Part shown: positions 53,341 through 56,698 of the stretch, piece after piece
Position numbering within the stretch: the stretch's first letter is position 1
Layout of the letters: the number at the start of each line of letters is the position of its first letter
Source of the DNA: Nemertoderma westbladi
Lineage: Eukaryota; Xenacoelomorpha; Nemertodermatida; Nemertodermatidae
Assembly: GCA_032718475.1 (NCBI GenBank)
Contig: JAUCBJ010008008.1
Location: 1 to 56,698, forward strand
Direction of reading: 5' to 3'
DNA length: 56,698 nt
Notes under the pieces: model-generated
Seen by the model: only the letters and a program-made list of their open reading frames with translations
The model's database searches: none
Told to the model about the DNA's origin: nothing
Made by a program: the position numbers and the translations under genes

Positions 53341-54436
53341 TGTACGCGCTTTTGAAGACCTTTAGCAGTTTAACCTGCCAAAATTTATATGTATTTTGGT
53401 TTATAAATAGACTTTAGAAAATGACAAGTATTTAATACCAATAAACACAACATTAGCCGAAGCCAGCCTAGTGCGCGTCCATTCACCCGCTGGATATACC
53501 CGGGAGACTGGATTCGGATGGGGCTTAGATTGTTATTGCAGTGTAAGCTTACTGTATTATTCGATTGATCGTTAATAAATAATTTCTGACCAATATTATT
53601 CACTTTCGGGAAATATTAACAGTTCCTTTAGGACGTGGCGCTCTATCTAGGTAAACAGAGATATGACTTATACTAAACACAACGGTAAGTCGGTAAGGCT
53701 TATGATTCACGTATGAGGCGCATTCTTTAGGAAATGCTTAGTTATCAGCCACAATCATGCACACTACCGGTAACGCACAATACTGCTCACTAATTTGCCG
53801 ACCGTCAATGAATTTTATCATATATAAAGAGAACAGCAACTGACTCATGTAGTGCTTATCAAATAGCATTAAATTCACTACAAACCACAATAATATAAGT
53901 CGCAATCGCTATATGTAACCCGTCTCTCTAACCTGTAGTGTATCAAGAAAATTGGGAAATTTGGGTTCTTTATAGATGTTCTCCAAATAATATTCAACCA
54001 AATGATACAAAATATGACAACAGTAAATAGCAGTATAATAATGTATGTTGAACCGATAATGTAAGACTGAACTGGACTGTTAAAACTGATAACAGTTATA
54101 CGCTCTATAATCTAAGCCTAAGTAAGACTGAACACTCCTAGCATGATCTGCCAAATATCTCCACATCGACAGAAAAAATCGCTCTGATTGGCTGTTAAGC
54201 TAAACAAAGAACCATGTGTCCAATGGCCGTTTCCATGTCAGCAACCAGCTGTTAGATGTCGTAATCTGAATCATCAAGGCTAAGCTGTGCCAGGGTATTT
54301 GACGCATTGCGGGTTTTTTGCCTTACCATGTCCACCAAAGCACACATATAGAAGAATGACTTTTATGTCCGTTAAAACACCTATAACGGTACCTTGCGGG
54401 CGAGGGGGACTGAGTATATCCGCTAAAGCTTTTACA
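53341..54436 (-). repeat. 5' LTR of the LTR element
   Basis: It is about 99% identical by eye to 39535-40628, with the same TGT…ACA ends. On the minus strand it would carry the promoter for ORF1 and ORF2. The TATA-like sequences in it are too common in this AT-rich DNA to call one. Confidence 0.95.
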
Positions 54437-54721
54437 TTTGGAATCCTTTCAACGCAAGCTTTCTATTGATGTGAAAAAATTACGACTAAAGTGAAGAATG
54501 GCAATGATACAGAGGGTCCGATTTCGCAAAAGACACTTTTTTAAAACGCTTATAAATAAAATTTAAAGGCGAAATCGAAAATTCAGGCTTCATGGTAACA
54601 ACCACGGTGAACTAGTTGTGTTTCAAATTTCAAACAATATGATAAAGATTTGTAGAAAAATTTGGGGGGGGGGGGTGGGTCCGTGTCATCAGAAAATGAC
54701 ACTATATTACGGGTCATGGTG
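54437..54721 (-). repeat. Right inverted arm, outer part
   Basis: The reverse complement of 35251-35482 plus 36428-36497, without the LINE-B insertion. It includes the poly-G run (about 54664-54675) that is a poly-C run in the left arm (35284-35293), and ends with the terminal GGGTCATGGTG/TA. Confidence 0.87.
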
Positions 54722-54723
54722 TA

Positions 54724-56156
54724 AATGAGTTTGGACTTGAAGACACAAAATAAAGTTTTTTTCAAAACCTTTTTTGAAATATATTTAATACAGGCTTATA
54801 ACATTCTTAAATGTTACATCGTACAATATCATGCTGTGAGAAGCAGTCTTTCTGACGGGCACATTGGCACATGTAATTATACTAGAGAATCAGGAATCAG
54901 TGCACAAAACGTTTCGTTGGAATTCTTCGAAGTGGTGTCATCACGGAACGGAACGATGTTACGAAAGTAAGCGAACTTACCACTATCTAAACCTGTGTGT
55001 CTGTCGAAAATTGTTCCTTATACTTATTACCATATTTGTATTATTTTTGTCTGCACCAAACATTTTCCCACCACGAGAACTCTACCACTACCTGAAGACT
55101 ATTTATAATGTTACTTAGCAACGGAGTGTATATCTGAAAATATAAAACAATGGGAAATTTAAAAAACTAAAATAGTTGGTAGACCTATACAACGGGTTGG
55201 GGCGGCTAATCTGTTACGGCACCCAACTATCTGGCAACCTTTATACACTTGCCTAACCGAAACACGTTTTTAGCCTGACAAAATTATATAATTGTTTAAT
55301 TTGAACTACAAACCGAAAGAAAATAATTGTATCTAATTTAATTTATGTACGTAATTTGCACTCTGCCTGGCCATACAGTATATCATTTTCTTAATCGTTG
55401 TGTTTATATCTACTTATATGTCGGTATGTTTATACTTTACTTCGTTTGTCAAATAAATAATTCCAATTCCAACCCATCAATGTACTTGATATATTGGTGG
55501 TAAATTCGGATCCCATAACGCTACGACCACTATATATGCATGAGCCGATTGAGGTTAAATAGAAAATCCAGTTACCCCGGCAACCGTGCTAAACAGATGT
55601 TAAAATTTATAAAATGTTAATTTGAAGCCTAAGGAGAAGGTGTTGGGACCAGCCGAACCCCTACCCCCACTTTTTAGTAGTTCTGCATCCGAATTTGATA
55701 GTTCTATTTTGCAGTTACCATGCCAACCGCTGAAAAAATATGTTTTGACACAAAATAACTCATTTTGGACATAGACGTCGCAATAAAATATTACGAAACT
55801 GGGTATTTGTTTTCTGGACCACTAGTTGGAACTTTTAGTGAAACTAAAAACATTCCAGAAATATCTAGTTACCATGGTAACTGAAGTTTATTAAAGTCTA
55901 TATAATTCAAGTCAATATCTATATATAACTCTATTTGTATCAAAACTATATTAGATATAAACTTCGGGTTTCAGATACAGATACAGATACCATGACAACG
56001 TGGCTAAACAGATGTTCAAAATTATAAAATGATATTTTAAAGAATAAGGTTAAGCAACACTTATACACGGCACGTGTTGTATTACCTCTTGGGACCAACA
56101 CCTATCCCCACTATAGCACTTATTCTGCATGCGAATTACATTGTTCTAATTTCCAG
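54724..56156. other. AT-rich spacer with a diverged direct repeat
   Basis: No gene. Blocks at about 55560-55760 and 55985-56180 are diverged copies of one another, about 425 bp apart. Shared phrases include GCTAAACAGATGTT, AAAATTATAAAATG, TTGGGACCA, CCCCACT and TTCTGCATSCGAATT. Confidence 0.6.
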
Positions 56157-56525
56157 TTTCCATGACAGTAGTAGGAGAAGCATAGCCCTCACGCAACTCC
56201 TCCCTAGCCTGGGCTACGGGCCAGATCTCGGAGGGCTATTAAAAATGCCAAATTCCGGTGCTAAATTGCGGTGTTTAATGACCATCTGTCACCATCAATA
56301 TTGATTCGCGTCGTTGCCTTCAACCAATCGTTGCTTATCACCTACGCGTAGCCTAACCTCGCGATGCCTGCCTTACTCGACAACTGTTACCACTCGCGAG
56401 TATTGATTCGCGTCGTTGCATCAACCAACCATCGCATATTCATCTTCGCGTAACCTAACTTCTCATCGCATGGCTAGCCCCCACTACGCTATTATATCGA
56501 ATCGATTGCCAACTCACCACCACCT
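56157..56525 (-). repeat. Dispersed repeat, inverted copy of 1443-1797
   Basis: Reverse-complement match to the block near the left edge, with the same start and end phrases (AGTAGTAGGAGAAGCATAGC on one side, CTATTATATCGAATCGATTG on the other). The remaining 56526-56698 shows nothing recognised. Confidence 0.75.
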
Positions 56526-56698
56526 AATTATTCAATATCGATTTATTCATCATAACTGGTCGCAGATGTTTACAAATAGCTTGTGGTAGTATCAATTATA
56601 AATTATTGTTCATTGAATTCTATACTATAGCATATGCCACCAACGAGATCCAATTATTCTAATGATTTCGATAGCATAAAATGCATATTAATTAATAC

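Larger units (their letters stand above)
39535..54436 (-). mobile_element. 14.9-kb BEL/Pao-like LTR retrotransposon without pol
   Basis: LTRs of 1094 and 1096 bp (39535-40628 and 53341-54436) have TGT…ACA ends and 5-bp flanking duplications. In the element's sense (minus strand) the order is: 5' LTR, a 2.3-kb leader of tandem duplications, ORF1 (gag plus protease, 1545 codons), a 1.46-kb gap, ORF2 (1417 codons, unknown), 78 bp, 3' LTR. The Gag and protease are BEL/Pao-like. No reverse transcriptase, RNase H or integrase core can be found in any frame, so the element must be non-autonomous. The few differences between its LTRs and two intact long ORFs argue for recent transposition. A primer-binding site next to the 5' LTR is not obvious; a short purine run CTGGGAGCGG precedes the 3' LTR. 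Confidence 0.95.
35249..54723. mobile_element. Foldback-type DNA element with long inverted arms, TA flanks and nested insertions
   Basis: The outer ends are CACCATGACCCGTAATATAG (35251) and its complement ending at 54721, each bordered by TA. The arms are about 440 bp once insertions are removed: 35251-35482 plus 36440-36630 on the left, 39264-39529 plus 54437-54721 on the right. The interior (36631-39263) holds a minisatellite, hairpins and poly-G runs and no transposase. Subtracting the nested LINE-B fragment, the MITE and the LTR element leaves roughly 3.5 kb. TA flanks suggest mobilisation by a Tc1/mariner-type transposase supplied elsewhere (inference). Confidence 0.75.

Noticed and set aside
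1-56698. Whole window as one giant transposon bounded by inverted repeats
   Set aside because: It includes two ordinary host genes, and the edge repeats look like independent copies of a short dispersed repeat. Without a target duplication this is not supportable.

Overview
This is a stretch of an AT-rich, intron-bearing animal genome, probably an invertebrate. A ptf1a-type bHLH gene with its C-terminal Trp motifs points to a metazoan. The transposon mix (BEL/Pao, Ty3/gypsy, two LINE families, a TTAA-target DNA transposon, foldback elements, many poly-G/poly-C runs and minisatellites) is what I would expect of a marine invertebrate. I cannot name the species.

Three loci look like host genes. 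(1) 7975-21243 (+): five exons of a phospholipase D of the plant-like C2-PLD type, with both HKD motifs intact; the exon(s) for the start of the C2 domain are not visible. Its introns, above all the 8.6-kb last one, are packed with transposon debris: a 667-bp palindrome, a GC-rich gypsy relic and a broken LINE. (2) 27176-30410 (+): a complete three-exon ptf1a gene of 210 codons. Its first intron opens with about 29 tandem copies of the exon 1/splice-donor junction itself. (3) 34350-34886 (-): an unrecognised 178-codon single-exon reading frame with one membrane segment; this is the least certain of the three.

The rest is mobile DNA. 1-7970 holds short tandem repeats, a foldback hairpin, a decayed BEL/Pao gag, a LINE tail and a 10-copy 68-bp minisatellite. 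21989-24974 is a nearly intact DNA transposon: TTAA flanks, poly-G termini and a single-exon 556-aa transposase of the Mutator-like/Kolobok kind. 35251-54721 is a nested stack. A foldback DNA element with long inverted arms and TA flanks received a truncated LINE in its left arm, and a 130-bp MITE plus a 14.9-kb LTR retrotransposon in its right arm. The empty site for each insertion is still readable in the opposite arm.

The LTR element (39535-54436, minus strand) is the most unusual object. Its LTRs are about 1.1 kb and about 99% alike by eye, with a 5-bp target duplication. It carries a 1545-codon gag-protease ORF that lacks RT, RNase H and integrase but is still open, and a second intact 1417-codon ORF of unknown function with zinc knuckles, placed where an env gene would sit. 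It looks recently mobile yet cannot make its own polymerase. It and the exon-derived minisatellite in ptf1a are the two observations I would follow first.
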